Part shown: positions 23,038-31,330 of the stretch, piece after piece
Layout: each line of letters opens with the position of its first letter
Position numbering within the stretch: the first letter of the stretch is position 1
From: an uncultured Desulfovibrionaceae bacterium
GTDB taxonomy: Bacteria > Desulfobacterota > Desulfovibrionia > Desulfovibrionales > Desulfovibrionaceae
DNA length: 31,921 nt
Direction of reading: 5' to 3'
NCBI GenBank assembly: GCA_949427775.1
Contig: CASQEL010000001.1
Location: forward strand, 1 to 31,921
Position numbers and translations under genes: made by a program
The notes under the pieces: model-generated
Databases searched by the model: none
What the model was told of the DNA's origin: nothing
Seen by the model: the letters and a program-made list of their open reading frames with translations, nothing else

Positions 23038-23864
23038 TGTTTGTCGCAACGGAGCAGTTTTCGGAACAGGTGCGCGCCGCCGTCAATCCGGCCGGTCGAA
23101 TTTCGGAAGTCGCGTTGCGGGATCTGGCCGCCGCGGCTGATCTGACGCTTCTGGAAGCGCAGCAGCACGCCTGCGCCGCGGGCGTGCTGCCGGAGCGCTA
23201 TGCCCGGAACATGCGGCAGTTGACCGTGGAGCAGCAGGGGCGTCTCCTGGGGGGACGTGTGCTGGTGGTGGGTCTGGGCGGCCTGGGCGGCCATGTCGTG
23301 GATATGCTGGCGCGTATGGGCGTGGGCAGGATCAGCGGAGCGGACGGCGATGTTTTTGAAGAGTCCAACGCCAACCGGCAGATGCTGGCGGATACGGCCA
23401 CGTTAGGCCATCCCAAAACCGAGGCCGCCGCCCGTCATATCCTGCGGGTGAATCCCGCCGTGCAGTTTACGCCGCTGCATACGTTCCTGAGGGGAGCGGC
23501 GCTGGACGCCGCGGCCCGCGAGGTTGACGTGGTGGTGGACGCCCTGGGCGGCCTGCGCGATCGGGGCGCTGTGGAGGCCGCGGCCGCGCGGGCGGGTGTG
23601 CCTCTGGTCAGCGCCGGCATCGCCGGATTGACCGGGTGGTGCATGGTCGTGCGGCCGGGCGAACGCGGTCCGGCCATGCTGCTGGGCGATCCGGACGGCC
23701 CGGGCGGCGCGGAAGAACTGTTGGGCAATCTCGCGCCCACAGTGGCCATGGCCGCCGCTCTCCAGAGCGCGGCGGTCATGAAGCTTCTGACAGGGTTGCC
23801 TGTGCGGGAGGGAATGATCATCTTCGATCTGGAAGATGCGACCATGGACCGTATCACGTTATAA
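23037..23864 (+). CDS. ThiF/MoeB/HesA-family E1-like protein lacking the usual cysteines
   Basis: The start overlaps the previous stop by one base (TGATG) and gives 275 aa. Residues 1-55 are a helical N-terminal extension. RVLVVGLGGLGGHVVDMLARMGVG (about 74-97) is the ATP-binding Rossmann motif, and DGDVFEESNANRQML keeps the Asp, Asn and Arg that contact ATP in E1-like adenylating enzymes. VDVVVDALGG matches the catalytic Asp strand. NLAPTVAMAAALQSAAVMKLLTG is the conserved C-terminal helix. The zinc CxxC pairs and the C-x2-C after the crossover loop are absent; the only cysteines are near residues 46 and 201. It may adenylate a small sulfur-carrier protein without forming the thioester, or act on another substrate. 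Confidence 0.8.
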   Translation: MFVATEQFSEQVRAAVNPAGRISEVALRDLAAAADLTLLEAQQHACAAGVLPERYARNMRQLTVEQQGRLLGGRVLVVGLGGLGGHVVDMLARMGVGRISGADGDVFEESNANRQMLADTATLGHPKTEAAARHILRVNPAVQFTPLHTFLRGAALDAAAREVDVVVDALGGLRDRGAVEAAAARAGVPLVSAGIAGLTGWCMVVRPGERGPAMLLGDPDGPGGAEELLGNLAPTVAMAAALQSAAVMKLLTGLPVREGMIIFDLEDATMDRITL

Positions 23865-23904
23865 TCTATAACAGAATTTGTTACCGGCAATTCCGGAGGC
23901 ATAT

Positions 23905-24003
23905 ATGGAATGGCAATCAGTCGTGTTGCTCATCGTGGCGGTGCTTGTCACGGCGCTGGTCGGGCGCGTGTTCGGGAAGCCGGGAGGTCTGGGAGGCGGT
24001 TGA
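23905..24003 (+). CDS. 32-aa single-pass membrane miniprotein
   Basis: A short frame below the usual ORF cutoff: an ATG at 23905, seven bases after a strong CCGGAGG ribosome site, encodes 32 residues. After MEWQS comes a hydrophobic stretch VVLLIVAVLVTALVGRVF long enough for one membrane helix, then GKPGGLGGG and a stop. It starts 40 bases after the ThiF-like gene on the same strand, so it is likely in that operon. The strong ribosome site and clean hydrophobic design argue against chance. I do not recognise a family. Confidence 0.6.
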   Translation: MEWQSVVLLIVAVLVTALVGRVFGKPGGLGGG

Positions 24004-24115
24004 GGTCTGCGTCCTCCCGTCCGGCGGACGGAAGACGCCGCGCATGCAAAGGATTCGGAGCATAAAGACGGAGGCGGCGCATGAGCGTCCCTTTCGGATC
24101 GCCTTTTTGTGTTTA

Positions 24116-24292
24116 GGGTCAGCCCCCGGTAAAACGCCGTCCGCGAAAAACCGAAATTTTTCGGCCTGCAAGGCGCAAGGCAAACATTGGCCGAAGCCGC
24201 CGTGAACCTGCCGCAAGGTCAATGACGGCCGTGCAAGGCCGCGGGACGGAAAAAGGCGGCTTTGCGGCAGGCGGATTCATGAGGGCTGACCC
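24116..24292. repeat. nested inverted-repeat element, possible MITE-like or RNA structure
   Basis: The ends GGGTCAGCCC (24116-24125) and GGGCTGACCC (24283-24292) are perfect 10-bp inverted repeats. Inside, CCTGCCGCAA (24207-24216) pairs with TTGCGGCAGG (24262-24271), and CCGAAA-TT-TTTCGG forms a small stem near 24150-24163. The layout suggests one folded unit of about 177 bp. No coding capacity and no second copy in the window. Confidence 0.5.
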
Positions 24293-24742
24293 CGGGACGG
24301 CGGTGGAGTTTGCGGTACGAAAATTGCGGCGCGGGCATGGGATGCATTCTCTGTGCCGATCATGGAAAATAGTGACGGGGACGGGGGACGCGCCGCCCCT
24401 GACCCGGGTGACGGCATTGCCGGCATATTTTTTTGTTTTCTTTGCCGTGAAAATCGCCTATGTTAGTGAGAAATTTATTCAGGGTGGTTTGCCGTACCGC
24501 AGCGAAACGCTCCGGGAAAGAACGGACCGGGCATGTTCGGGAATACGGACGCGAGGATGCGCCGTTTCTTTCAAGATTTCGACAAGGCGATAATAGCGTG
24601 GCTGCTGCGTGAACGAACTCTTGCCGACCTGATAACGTATGACGGCGGAACATTCCGGTTGTCGGCGGGCGGCAGTGGATGCTTTTTCCGGCAGCGCGCA
24701 TTATGCGCAGACAAACAGTGTTTGAATGTGCAAGCAGGTATA

Positions 24743-24758
24743 AGGCGTTGCGTTTGCA
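24743..24758 (+). promoter_or_regulatory. candidate sigma-54 promoter of the coo operon
   Basis: AGGCGTTGCGTTTGCA matches TGGCACG-N4-TTGCA with the essential GG and GC at the exact 10-base spacing and a full TTGCA box. Transcription would begin near 24770, about 35 bases before cooM. The first base and bases 5-7 deviate. A sigma-54 promoter needs an enhancer-binding activator; the dyad CGGAA-CA-TTCCG about 90 bases upstream is a possible site. Confidence 0.5.
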
Positions 24759-24803
24759 TTGCGCGGACGCATTTTTCCCGACTTCTCATCTTGGGGCAAC
24801 GAC

Positions 24804-27800
24804 ATGACGCAATCTCTTTCCGTCACAGGGGACATCTCCGTGCTGTTCCTGCTCGGAGTTGCGCTTCTGCTGTACGCCACGGTGCAGGCCGTGCTGCGCA
24901 GAAGCGACTACCGACAGTTCATCCTCTGGGGTGCCGCGGCTGATGCCGGCCTGATCTGCATGGGCCTCGGCGCGGCCGGGAATGTGGCCATGCTGGGCGC
25001 GCTGCTGTTTGCGTGCTTTCAGTTGGCGTCGCGCGGTCTGGCGTTCACAGCGCTGGGCGCGTTGACCGACAACGGCGCGTCCGCGGCGGGGGCGTTGCGT
25101 TCGGCCGGAGTCCGGCGGCCCGTAGCGGGCTGGATGTTCGGGCTGGGCCTTTTGGCCGCGCTGGGCGGCACGCCGTTTCTCGCTCCGGAAGGTCGCCTGT
25201 TCCTTATGCAGGGCATCGTCGCCGCCGCGCCGTGCGGCATGTTGGCGGGCCTGTTGCTGGCGGCGGCCTGCGCCACCATATTTATCTGGCTGTCTGTGGA
25301 GGCCGTGCGCGGCGTGTGCCTGGAAAAAGCCGATGTTCTGCCCGCGGAATCCGCGCCCGTACCGGCGTCCGCCGTCGCCTGCGGCGCGGCCGTAGCCGTG
25401 CTGGGGCTGTGGCGCACGCCGCTGACGGGCATGCTGGCCGGAGCCCTGGGGCCGGATTCCCTGAGCCACGCCGTCTACATGCATCCCGCCTTCGCGGTGC
25501 TCTACGGCGGCGCGTTCGTGACGGCGGCGCTGGGGTGGAAACTGCCCCGGTGGCGCGACAAGGTTGCTGTGCTGATCATGGCTCTGGCCTTCGGCCTGGC
25601 TTTGGGAGTGAGCGACATTCCCGCCGTCTCGCGGCTGTTCGCGGTGCTCGTGACGGGTGTCGGGCTGGTGGTAAGCCTCTATTCCGTGGGGTATATGGCG
25701 CATGCCCATCGGGTGACATCCTATCAGTTTTTCCTGCTGCTGACCTTCTCGTCCCTGGTGGGCATCGTGACCACGCCGGACATGGGAGCGTTCTACGGCT
25801 ACTGGGAACTGATGACTTTCGCCTCGTATTTCCTGGTCGTGCATGAAGGCGACCGGGTCGCGTTCAACGCGGGTCTCAAATATTACGTCATGTGCGCCGG
25901 CGGCGCATTCCTGATGCTGCCCGGTCTGCTGCTCCTCGGCGGCGGAAGCACGGCGCTGGCGGCCGTGCCCGCGGCTGCCATGGAACTTCTGGCGGCCCAG
26001 CCCTGGCTGCTCAAGGCGGCGCTGCTGCTGGTGCTGGCGGGGTTCGCCGTCAAAGCCGGTCTGGTGCCGCTGCACAGTTGGTTGCCCGACGCCCACCCGG
26101 CCGCGCCCTCGTCGGTGTCCGGTCCGCTGTCGGGCGTGATCACCAAAATGGGGATCTTCGGCATTGTGGTCGTCATATTGGGGCAGGCGGGCTACGCCGC
26201 CCAGAGCATGCCCGGTCAGTCCGGCCTGTCCTGGATCGGCTACGGCATCACCTTCATGGGCGGGATCACGCTGGTCTACGGTGAGATCATGGCCCTGAAG
26301 CAGGACGACATCAAACGCATGCTGGCCTACTCCACGCTGGGGCAGTTGGGCGAGATCACCCTGATTCTGGGCCTCGGCACCTGGTTGTCCACGGTGGGGG
26401 CGCTGGCCCATGTGGTCAACCACGCCATCATGAAGGATCTGCTCTTCCTCGGCGCGGGCGCGCTCATTCTGCGCGCGGGCACGCGGCGTCTGCCGGAACT
26501 GGCGGGCCTGGGGCGCTGCATGCCCTGGACCGTGACCTGCATGGCCGTGGGGCTCGTCGCCATCAAGGGCCTGCCGCCGTTCGCGGGCTTTTTCAGCAAA
26601 TACCTGATGATCCAGGCCGCTGTGAACTCGGGCTACATCGCGCTGGCCGCCCTGGTGCTGGCGGGCAGTCTGGTGGGGGCCATCTACTACACGCGCATTC
26701 TGCGGGTGCTGGTGTTCGAACCTCGGCCCGACAATCTGCCCGCGGTCGCGGAAGCGCCGTGGTCCATGCGCATCGCTCTGGCGGTGCTGGCCGGTCTGAC
26801 CGTGCTGCTGGGCATCGCGCCGCAGCTCTCTCTGGCGCTCATCGTGCCGGTGGCCAACGCCTGCTTCTTCGCGCAGGGCAATGAGTCGCTGATCCTGAAT
26901 TCGGTGATCATTCCCTGGCCCATCTATGTGGTGACGCCCATCATCGGCGCGGCGCTGCCCGCCTTGTTCCGCAACAATCGCATCCGGGCGGGCTGGTCCG
27001 CCGTGGCCGTGCTGCTGCTGACGTTCTTCCTGGTGCTGCTGTTCGGGCGGGAGTTGGACACGCTGTCCTTCTGTTTCGCGCTCATCGTGCCGCTCATCGG
27101 CGCGCTGAACATGGCCTATGCCGTGGGGTATATGGAACACAGCCACACCCAATGGCGTTTCTACACCGTGTTCTGCTGCATGTGCGGCGGATTGATCGGT
27201 GTGGCGTCCAGTCAGTACCTGTTCAGCTTTTTCCTGTTCTGGGAAATCATGAGTTCTTGGACGCTGTACATGGCCATCGCCCACGAGGGCACTAGGGATT
27301 CACTGCGCGAGGCCTTCAAGTACTTCTTCTTCAACGTGCTGGGGGCCGGATTCATCTTTGTGGGCGTGTGCATTCTGGGAGCCTACACCCCGTTCACCGC
27401 GGATCTCATTCGGGCGGCCGTGCCCAACCTGCCCAACGGGGCCGCCGTCGCCGGCGTGGCGCTGCTGGCTGTCGGTTTCGTGATGAAGGCGGCGCAGTTG
27501 CCCTTCCGTATCGACTGGCAGATGCATCCGGCTCTGGCGCCCACGCCGGTGTCCGGCTACATCTCCTCCGTGCTGCTGAAGAGCGCCGTTCTCGGCCTGA
27601 TCAAGCTGTTCATGCTGCTGGGCGGCGGGCTGCTCATGGCGGGAATTCTGGAAACAAGCCAGGAAACCTTCATTCAGACCGTGGTCATGTGGATCGGCGG
27701 CATCACCATCATCATGGCTTCCATCCAGGCCCTGATGGCTTCCAACCTCAAGCTGGTGTTCATCTATTCCACGGTGAGCCAGATCGGCTACATGGTGCTG

Positions 27801-28568
27801 GCCGTGGCCGTGGGATCGGCGCTGGGCTATGCGGGCGGCATGCTGCATGTGGTCAACCATGTGTTCTTCAAGGATCTGCTCTTCCTCATCTGCGGGGCCG
27901 TCATGTTCCGCACGCACAAGGACAGTCTGGACGATCTCGGCGGCATCGGCCGCAAAATGCCGGTGACCCTGGGCATGTTCGCCATTGCGGGCCTGTCGCT
28001 GGTCGGCGTGCCGCCCACCAGCGGTTTCTCCTCCAAGTGGCTCATCTACCACGCGCTCATGGCGGCGGATCAGCCCTTCCTGGCGCTGCTCTCGCTCATC
28101 GGCAGCGTGATTACTCTGGCCTACATCGCCAAGTTCCTGCACGCGGCCTTCCTGGGGCAGCCGTCGCCGGAACTGGAGCATGTGGAGGAAGCCCCCCGCG
28201 TCATGCTGGCGCCCATGGTGCTGTTGGGCGCGGGCTGCGTCGTTACCGGCGTGTTCCCCGGTCTGGCTTTGACGCCCATCAATGCCATCCTGGGCGAATA
28301 CGGCCTGCGCGGGCTGGACGTCTCCCTGTCGGGCGTGAATTCCGGCCCCGGCGCGTGGAACGCCACGGTCATGGCCGTGATGACGGGCGTGGCCCTGTGG
28401 GGCGGCTGGAAGTTCGTCACCTGCTTTGTGAACAGCAACAGCCGCGTCACCGATGTACACTCCTGCGGCCTTGACGTGAACACCTCCACCAGCCGCATGC
28501 GTCCGGCCAGCATCTATGCGGGCCTCATGGGCATCCTGACCCGTCGCAACGCCCCCAAGGAGAACTAG
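24804..28568 (+). CDS. cooM: CO-induced-type hydrogenase membrane subunit CooM (double antiporter-like)
   Basis: From the ATG at 24804 the protein is 1254 aa; a TTG at 24759 would add 15 residues. It is the giant membrane subunit of the Coo/Ech-type energy-converting hydrogenase and holds two NuoL/MrpD-like ion-translocating modules in tandem. Module one has the helix-5 glutamate in YWELMTFASYF (about residue 335) and the VPLHSWLPDAHPAAPSSVSG region near 430. Module two has WEIMSSWTLY (about 813) and QMHPALAPTPVSGYISSVLLK (about 910). Well over 25 hydrophobic helices are visible. The size equals CooM (about 1250 aa) and not the single-module EchA (about 640), which decides Coo over Ech. cooK follows two bases after the stop. 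Confidence 0.93.
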   Translation: MTQSLSVTGDISVLFLLGVALLLYATVQAVLRRSDYRQFILWGAAADAGLICMGLGAAGNVAMLGALLFACFQLASRGLAFTALGALTDNGASAAGALRSAGVRRPVAGWMFGLGLLAALGGTPFLAPEGRLFLMQGIVAAAPCGMLAGLLLAAACATIFIWLSVEAVRGVCLEKADVLPAESAPVPASAVACGAAVAVLGLWRTPLTGMLAGALGPDSLSHAVYMHPAFAVLYGGAFVTAALGWKLPRWRDKVAVLIMALAFGLALGVSDIPAVSRLFAVLVTGVGLVVSLYSVGYMAHAHRVTSYQFFLLLTFSSLVGIVTTPDMGAFYGYWELMTFASYFLVVHEGDRVAFNAGLKYYVMCAGGAFLMLPGLLLLGGGSTALAAVPAAAMELLAAQPWLLKAALLLVLAGFAVKAGLVPLHSWLPDAHPAAPSSVSGPLSGVITKMGIFGIVVVILGQAGYAAQSMPGQSGLSWIGYGITFMGGITLVYGEIMALKQDDIKRMLAYSTLGQLGEITLILGLGTWLSTVGALAHVVNHAIMKDLLFLGAGALILRAGTRRLPELAGLGRCMPWTVTCMAVGLVAIKGLPPFAGFFSKYLMIQAAVNSGYIALAALVLAGSLVGAIYYTRILRVLVFEPRPDNLPAVAEAPWSMRIALAVLAGLTVLLGIAPQLSLALIVPVANACFFAQGNESLILNSVIIPWPIYVVTPIIGAALPALFRNNRIRAGWSAVAVLLLTFFLVLLFGRELDTLSFCFALIVPLIGALNMAYAVGYMEHSHTQWRFYTVFCCMCGGLIGVASSQYLFSFFLFWEIMSSWTLYMAIAHEGTRDSLREAFKYFFFNVLGAGFIFVGVCILGAYTPFTADLIRAAVPNLPNGAAVAGVALLAVGFVMKAAQLPFRIDWQMHPALAPTPVSGYISSVLLKSAVLGLIKLFMLLGGGLLMAGILETSQETFIQTVVMWIGGITIIMASIQALMASNLKLVFIYSTVSQIGYMVLAVAVGSALGYAGGMLHVVNHVFFKDLLFLICGAVMFRTHKDSLDDLGGIGRKMPVTLGMFAIAGLSLVGVPPTSGFSSKWLIYHALMAADQPFLALLSLIGSVITLAYIAKFLHAAFLGQPSPELEHVEEAPRVMLAPMVLLGAGCVVTGVFPGLALTPINAILGEYGLRGLDVSLSGVNSGPGAWNATVMAVMTGVALWGGWKFVTCFVNSNSRVTDVHSCGLDVNTSTSRMRPASIYAGLMGILTRRNAPKEN

Positions 28569-28570
28569 CC

Positions 28571-29533
28571 ATGGTCGATACCTTACTGGCGCTTCTGCAC
28601 ATGATTATCTTCCCCGGCGGGGTTTTCGCCCTGGCGGTGGGATTCTTCTTCAAGGGCCTGGACCGGCGCTTTGAGGCCCGGTTGCAGCGTCGGGTGGGGC
28701 CGCCGCTCAAGCAGCCTCTGCTGGACATCGCCAAACTGCTGACCAAGGAGACGCTGATCCCCAACACGGCCAGCCGCACCGCCTTTCTTATGGCGCCGGT
28801 GCTCGGTTTTGCGGGCATGGCCGTGTGCGCGGCCTTCATTCCCGTGCCCGGCGTGTACCACGGGCTGACCAATATGGGCGACCTGCTGGTCATCTTCTAC
28901 CTGCTGCCGGTACCGGCCATCGCGTTGATGCTGGCCGGGTCGTCCTCCAGTTCGCCTTTCGGGGCGCTGGGCTTCTCGCGGGAAATGCTCATGATGCTGG
29001 CCTACGAAGTGCCGTTGCTGGCCGTGCTGCTGTCTGTGGCCATGGTGGTGGGCAAGGGAACGGGGGCCGGGGCCGAATTCTCGCTGGCCGAAATCATCCG
29101 CTATCAGGCCGCCGCGGGGCAGTTGGGCTTCAATCCGATCATGATGCCCGCTCTGGCGGCCTACCTGATGTTCCTGCCGGGGACCATGGGCGTGGCGCCG
29201 TTCGACATCCCCGAAGCGGAAACCGAAGTGCTGGAAGGCCCGCTGCTGGAATACGGCGGACCGCCGCTGGCCATGTTCCAGATCGGTTCGGCTCTCAAGA
29301 CCTTCGTGGTGCTCGGCCTGGGAGTGGCGTTGTTTTTTCCCGGTACATTAGGTGACTTTTGGCTGGTGAACCTTATATGGTTCTTATGCAAGTGCCTGGC
29401 GCTCATGGTGCTGTCGCTCACGCTGGTGAAGGCGGCCACGGGGCGTTTCCGCATCGATCAGGCATTCTGGTTCTATGTGAAGTATCCCACCGCGCTTTCG
29501 CTCGTCAGCCTTGTGCTGGTGTGGGTGCTGTAG
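28571..29533 (+). CDS. cooK: hydrogenase membrane subunit CooK (NuoH/EchB-like)
   Basis: The 320-aa protein is the NuoH-type membrane anchor next to the peripheral hydrogenase arm. Family marks are the first helix, then FKGLDRRFEARLQRRVGPPL and QPLLDIAKLLTKE, which form the conserved loop facing the [NiFe] and proximal-cluster subunits. MGVAPFDIPEAETEVLEGPLLEY is the NuoH acidic loop with four glutamates. About eight hydrophobic helices are present. The ribosome site AAGGAG lies at the end of cooM, two bases separate the genes, and translation is probably coupled. Confidence 0.93.
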   Translation: MVDTLLALLHMIIFPGGVFALAVGFFFKGLDRRFEARLQRRVGPPLKQPLLDIAKLLTKETLIPNTASRTAFLMAPVLGFAGMAVCAAFIPVPGVYHGLTNMGDLLVIFYLLPVPAIALMLAGSSSSSPFGALGFSREMLMMLAYEVPLLAVLLSVAMVVGKGTGAGAEFSLAEIIRYQAAAGQLGFNPIMMPALAAYLMFLPGTMGVAPFDIPEAETEVLEGPLLEYGGPPLAMFQIGSALKTFVVLGLGVALFFPGTLGDFWLVNLIWFLCKCLALMVLSLTLVKAATGRFRIDQAFWFYVKYPTALSLVSLVLVWVL

Positions 29534-29543
29534 GCAGCGCCGT

Positions 29544-29562
29544 CGCCGCCCGAAGGGCGGCG
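29544..29562 (+). other. strong intercistronic hairpin between cooK and cooL
   Basis: CGCCGCCC (29544-29551) pairs perfectly with GGGCGGCG (29555-29562) around GAA. No T-run follows, so it is not a standard terminator. It stands 10 bases after the cooK stop and could affect mRNA decay or partial termination within the operon. Confidence 0.6.
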
Positions 29563-29646
29563 GGCGCGATGATGCCTGCGCCAGGCGAAAGCGAGTGTCG
29601 CACAGAAAGGATGCGACCGAGCGTCACCATATTAAGGAGGCTTTTT

Positions 29647-30090
29647 GTGAACAGCCTTTTGAAAAAACTTTCCGTACGTTCGCCCTGGCTTTTTCGCATC
29701 AATGCGGGGTCGTGCAACGGTTGCGACGTGGAACTGGCCACCACGGCCTGTATTCCCCGCTATGATGTGGAGCGCCTGGGGTGCAGATATTGCGGCAGCC
29801 CGCGTCATGCCGACGTGGTGCTGATCACCGGCCCTCTGACGGCTCGGGTCAAGGATCGGGTGCTCAAGGTATGGGAGGAAATTCCCAATCCCAAAGTGAC
29901 GGTGGCCGTGGGCATTTGCCCCATCTCCGGCGGGGTGTTCCGCGAGGGATATTCCATTGAAGGCCCTCTGGACAAATATATCCCTATCGACGTCAACGTG
30001 CCCGGTTGCCCGCCGCGCCCGCAGTCCATTCTGGAAGGGGTAGTGCTGGCGCGCAAGATCTGGCTGCAACGTCTGGGTGTGGAGGAGTGA
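29647..30090 (+). CDS. cooL: [NiFe] hydrogenase small subunit CooL (NuoB-like)
   Basis: A GTG at 29647 with AAGGAGG at ideal spacing gives 147 aa (MNSLLKKLSVRSPWLFRINAG). The subunit holds the proximal [4Fe-4S] cluster that passes electrons to the nickel-iron site. The cysteine pattern is NuoB-like: SCNGCDVE (two cysteines), GICPISGGVF and VPGCPPRPQ. The EYSIEGPLDK-type loop fits the Ech/Coo small subunits. The gap of 113 bases to cooK is the largest in the operon; an earlier in-frame start at 29359 would overlap cooK and is rejected. The stop is followed by cooX after one base. Confidence 0.93.
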   Translation: MNSLLKKLSVRSPWLFRINAGSCNGCDVELATTACIPRYDVERLGCRYCGSPRHADVVLITGPLTARVKDRVLKVWEEIPNPKVTVAVGICPISGGVFREGYSIEGPLDKYIPIDVNVPGCPPRPQSILEGVVLARKIWLQRLGVEE

Positions 30091-30091
30091 C

Positions 30092-30700
30092 ATGGCAGGT
30101 TTTTTGAAAGTTCTCTTCCACAACGTGTTGGATGGTCCCAGCACCGATCCTTTTCCGCTGGGGGAAACCTTCACACCGCAGCGTTTCCGGGGCAAAGTGG
30201 TGGTGGACCCCGACATCTGCATGGGCTGCGGCATCTGTCGCCACGTCTGCGCGGCCGGGGCCATCAGTATCAGCCCGCGCCCGGATCAGTCCGGTTATGA
30301 CTTCACCGTTTGGCATAACAGTTGCTGCCTCTGTGCCCAATGCCGCCACTACTGTCCGGTGGGGGCCATCACGCTGACCAACGACTGGCATAATGCCCAT
30401 CCGCAGGAAGAGAAATACAACTGGGTCGAGCGCAAATTTGTGCCCTATGTGCCCTGCGCGGATTGCGGCACGCCCATGCGGCCGCTGCCGCTGTCGATAG
30501 CCAGGCGTATCTATCTGAACAATCCGGACATCAATGTCGAGAGGATCATCACGCTGTGCCCCAAGTGCCGCCAGGTGGAAGACGCCCGCACGCACAGCAG
30601 TTGCGCCTGGCCCGCCGCGGCCAAGCCGGGAAAGACGGCCGGGGAAGGCGCGCCCGCCAAGGCGGACGCGACGGCCGGAGATGCCGCCCCGAAAGAATAA
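30092..30700 (+). CDS. cooX: ferredoxin-like electron-transfer subunit CooX
   Basis: The 202-aa protein starts at the ATG one base after the cooL stop, MAGFLKVLFHNVLDGPSTD. Two [4Fe-4S] motifs are CMGCGICRHVC (with AAGAI after) and CCLCAQCRHYCPVGAI, as in NuoI/EchF/CooX subunits. A further four-cysteine set, CADCGTP and LCPKCRQ (residues about 125-165), may bind zinc or another cluster. The C-terminal 35 residues are an Ala/Lys/Pro-rich low-complexity tail. It should carry electrons between soluble ferredoxin and CooL. Confidence 0.92.
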   Translation: MAGFLKVLFHNVLDGPSTDPFPLGETFTPQRFRGKVVVDPDICMGCGICRHVCAAGAISISPRPDQSGYDFTVWHNSCCLCAQCRHYCPVGAITLTNDWHNAHPQEEKYNWVERKFVPYVPCADCGTPMRPLPLSIARRIYLNNPDINVERIITLCPKCRQVEDARTHSSCAWPAAAKPGKTAGEGAPAKADATAGDAAPKE

Positions 30701-30722
30701 GCGTATACTTACTACTTATGCC

Positions 30723-30756
30723 CGACGTCCCGACAGACACTCGAATCGGGGCGTCG
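30723..30756 (+). other. 11-bp intercistronic hairpin between cooX and cooU
   Basis: CGACGTCCCGA (30723-30733) pairs with TCGGGGCGTCG (30746-30756), one T-G pair included, around a 12-base loop. It ends 13 bases before the cooU ATG, just ahead of its GGAG ribosome site. No T-run. It may tune cooU translation or message stability. Confidence 0.6.
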
Positions 30757-30769
30757 TGTGGAGCACACG

Positions 30770-31330
30770 ATGCAAACATATACGACTCATGATCATGCCG
30801 CGCTTGTGGAAGGGCTTTCCGCCCTGGCCACGGGAACGGATGCCGTGCGCAGCAGCGGCGACGCCTACGGCAACGCCTACCGCTGGTTTCATCTGGACAC
30901 GCCGCGGCACATGACCCGCGCGGCCGAACTGTTGGCCCGGGCCGGCGCGCGTCTGGCGACGACCACGGCCTACAATCTGCGTCTGGCCGAACCCGTGCAG
31001 GAAATCTGCTACCACTTCGAACTGGACGGCGTCGTGTACAACGTGACGGTGCGTCTGGACACCGAATGGCCCGCCGTGCCGTCCATCACGCCGTTGTTCG
31101 CCAACGCGGACTGGAACGAGCGGGAAATGATGGAACTGTACGCCGTGCAGGTAGAAGGGCATCCCAATCCCCGGCGGTTGTTCCTGGATGAGACGCTTGA
31201 GGAAGGTTTGCTGGGCGAGGCCGTGCCTCTGTCCGTCATGATGAACGGCGCCAGCACTGTGGATCTGTGGGAGCGCATTCTGCAGGATCGCGAAAAAGCT
31301 GAATGCGCCGCAAAGGAGAGCCGGTCATGA
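30770..31330 (+). CDS. cooU: hydrogenase subunit CooU (NuoC/EchD-like)
   Basis: The ATG at 30770 with GGAG eight bases upstream gives 186 aa; an in-frame GTG at 30758 is possible but would sit against the hairpin. The protein matches the NuoC/EchD fold: a first domain (HDHAALVEGLSALA to LATTTAYNLRL), YHFELDGVVYNVTV and the conserved PSITPLFANADWNEREMMEL with AVQVEGHPNPRRLFLDE. It is a structural subunit paired with the large subunit. Its stop overlaps the cooH start as ATGA. Confidence 0.92.
   Translation: MQTYTTHDHAALVEGLSALATGTDAVRSSGDAYGNAYRWFHLDTPRHMTRAAELLARAGARLATTTAYNLRLAEPVQEICYHFELDGVVYNVTVRLDTEWPAVPSITPLFANADWNEREMMELYAVQVEGHPNPRRLFLDETLEEGLLGEAVPLSVMMNGASTVDLWERILQDREKAECAAKESRS

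Larger units (their letters stand above)
24004..24803. other. 800-bp non-coding region upstream of the coo operon
   Basis: No convincing gene in any frame. It contains a stem CCGTCC-GGC-GGACGG (24017-24031), a weak hairpin with CGCCTTTTT near 24100 that may end the upstream operon, the nested inverted repeats at 24116-24292, a dyad CGGAA-CA-TTCCG (24646-24657) and the sigma-54-like promoter at 24743. A stretch near 24420-24480 is AT-rich but has no clear sigma-70 boxes. Confidence 0.6.

Noticed and set aside
24466..24484. Rex-like string TTAGTGAGAAATTTATTCA upstream of the coo operon
   Set aside because: Both halves deviate from TTGTGAA-N4-TTCACAA at several positions; no better than chance in an AT-rich stretch.
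24786..27284. 832-aa minus-strand open frame opposite cooM
   Set aside because: Antisense shadow of cooM, dominated by His, Gln, Arg and Gly, with no ribosome site.
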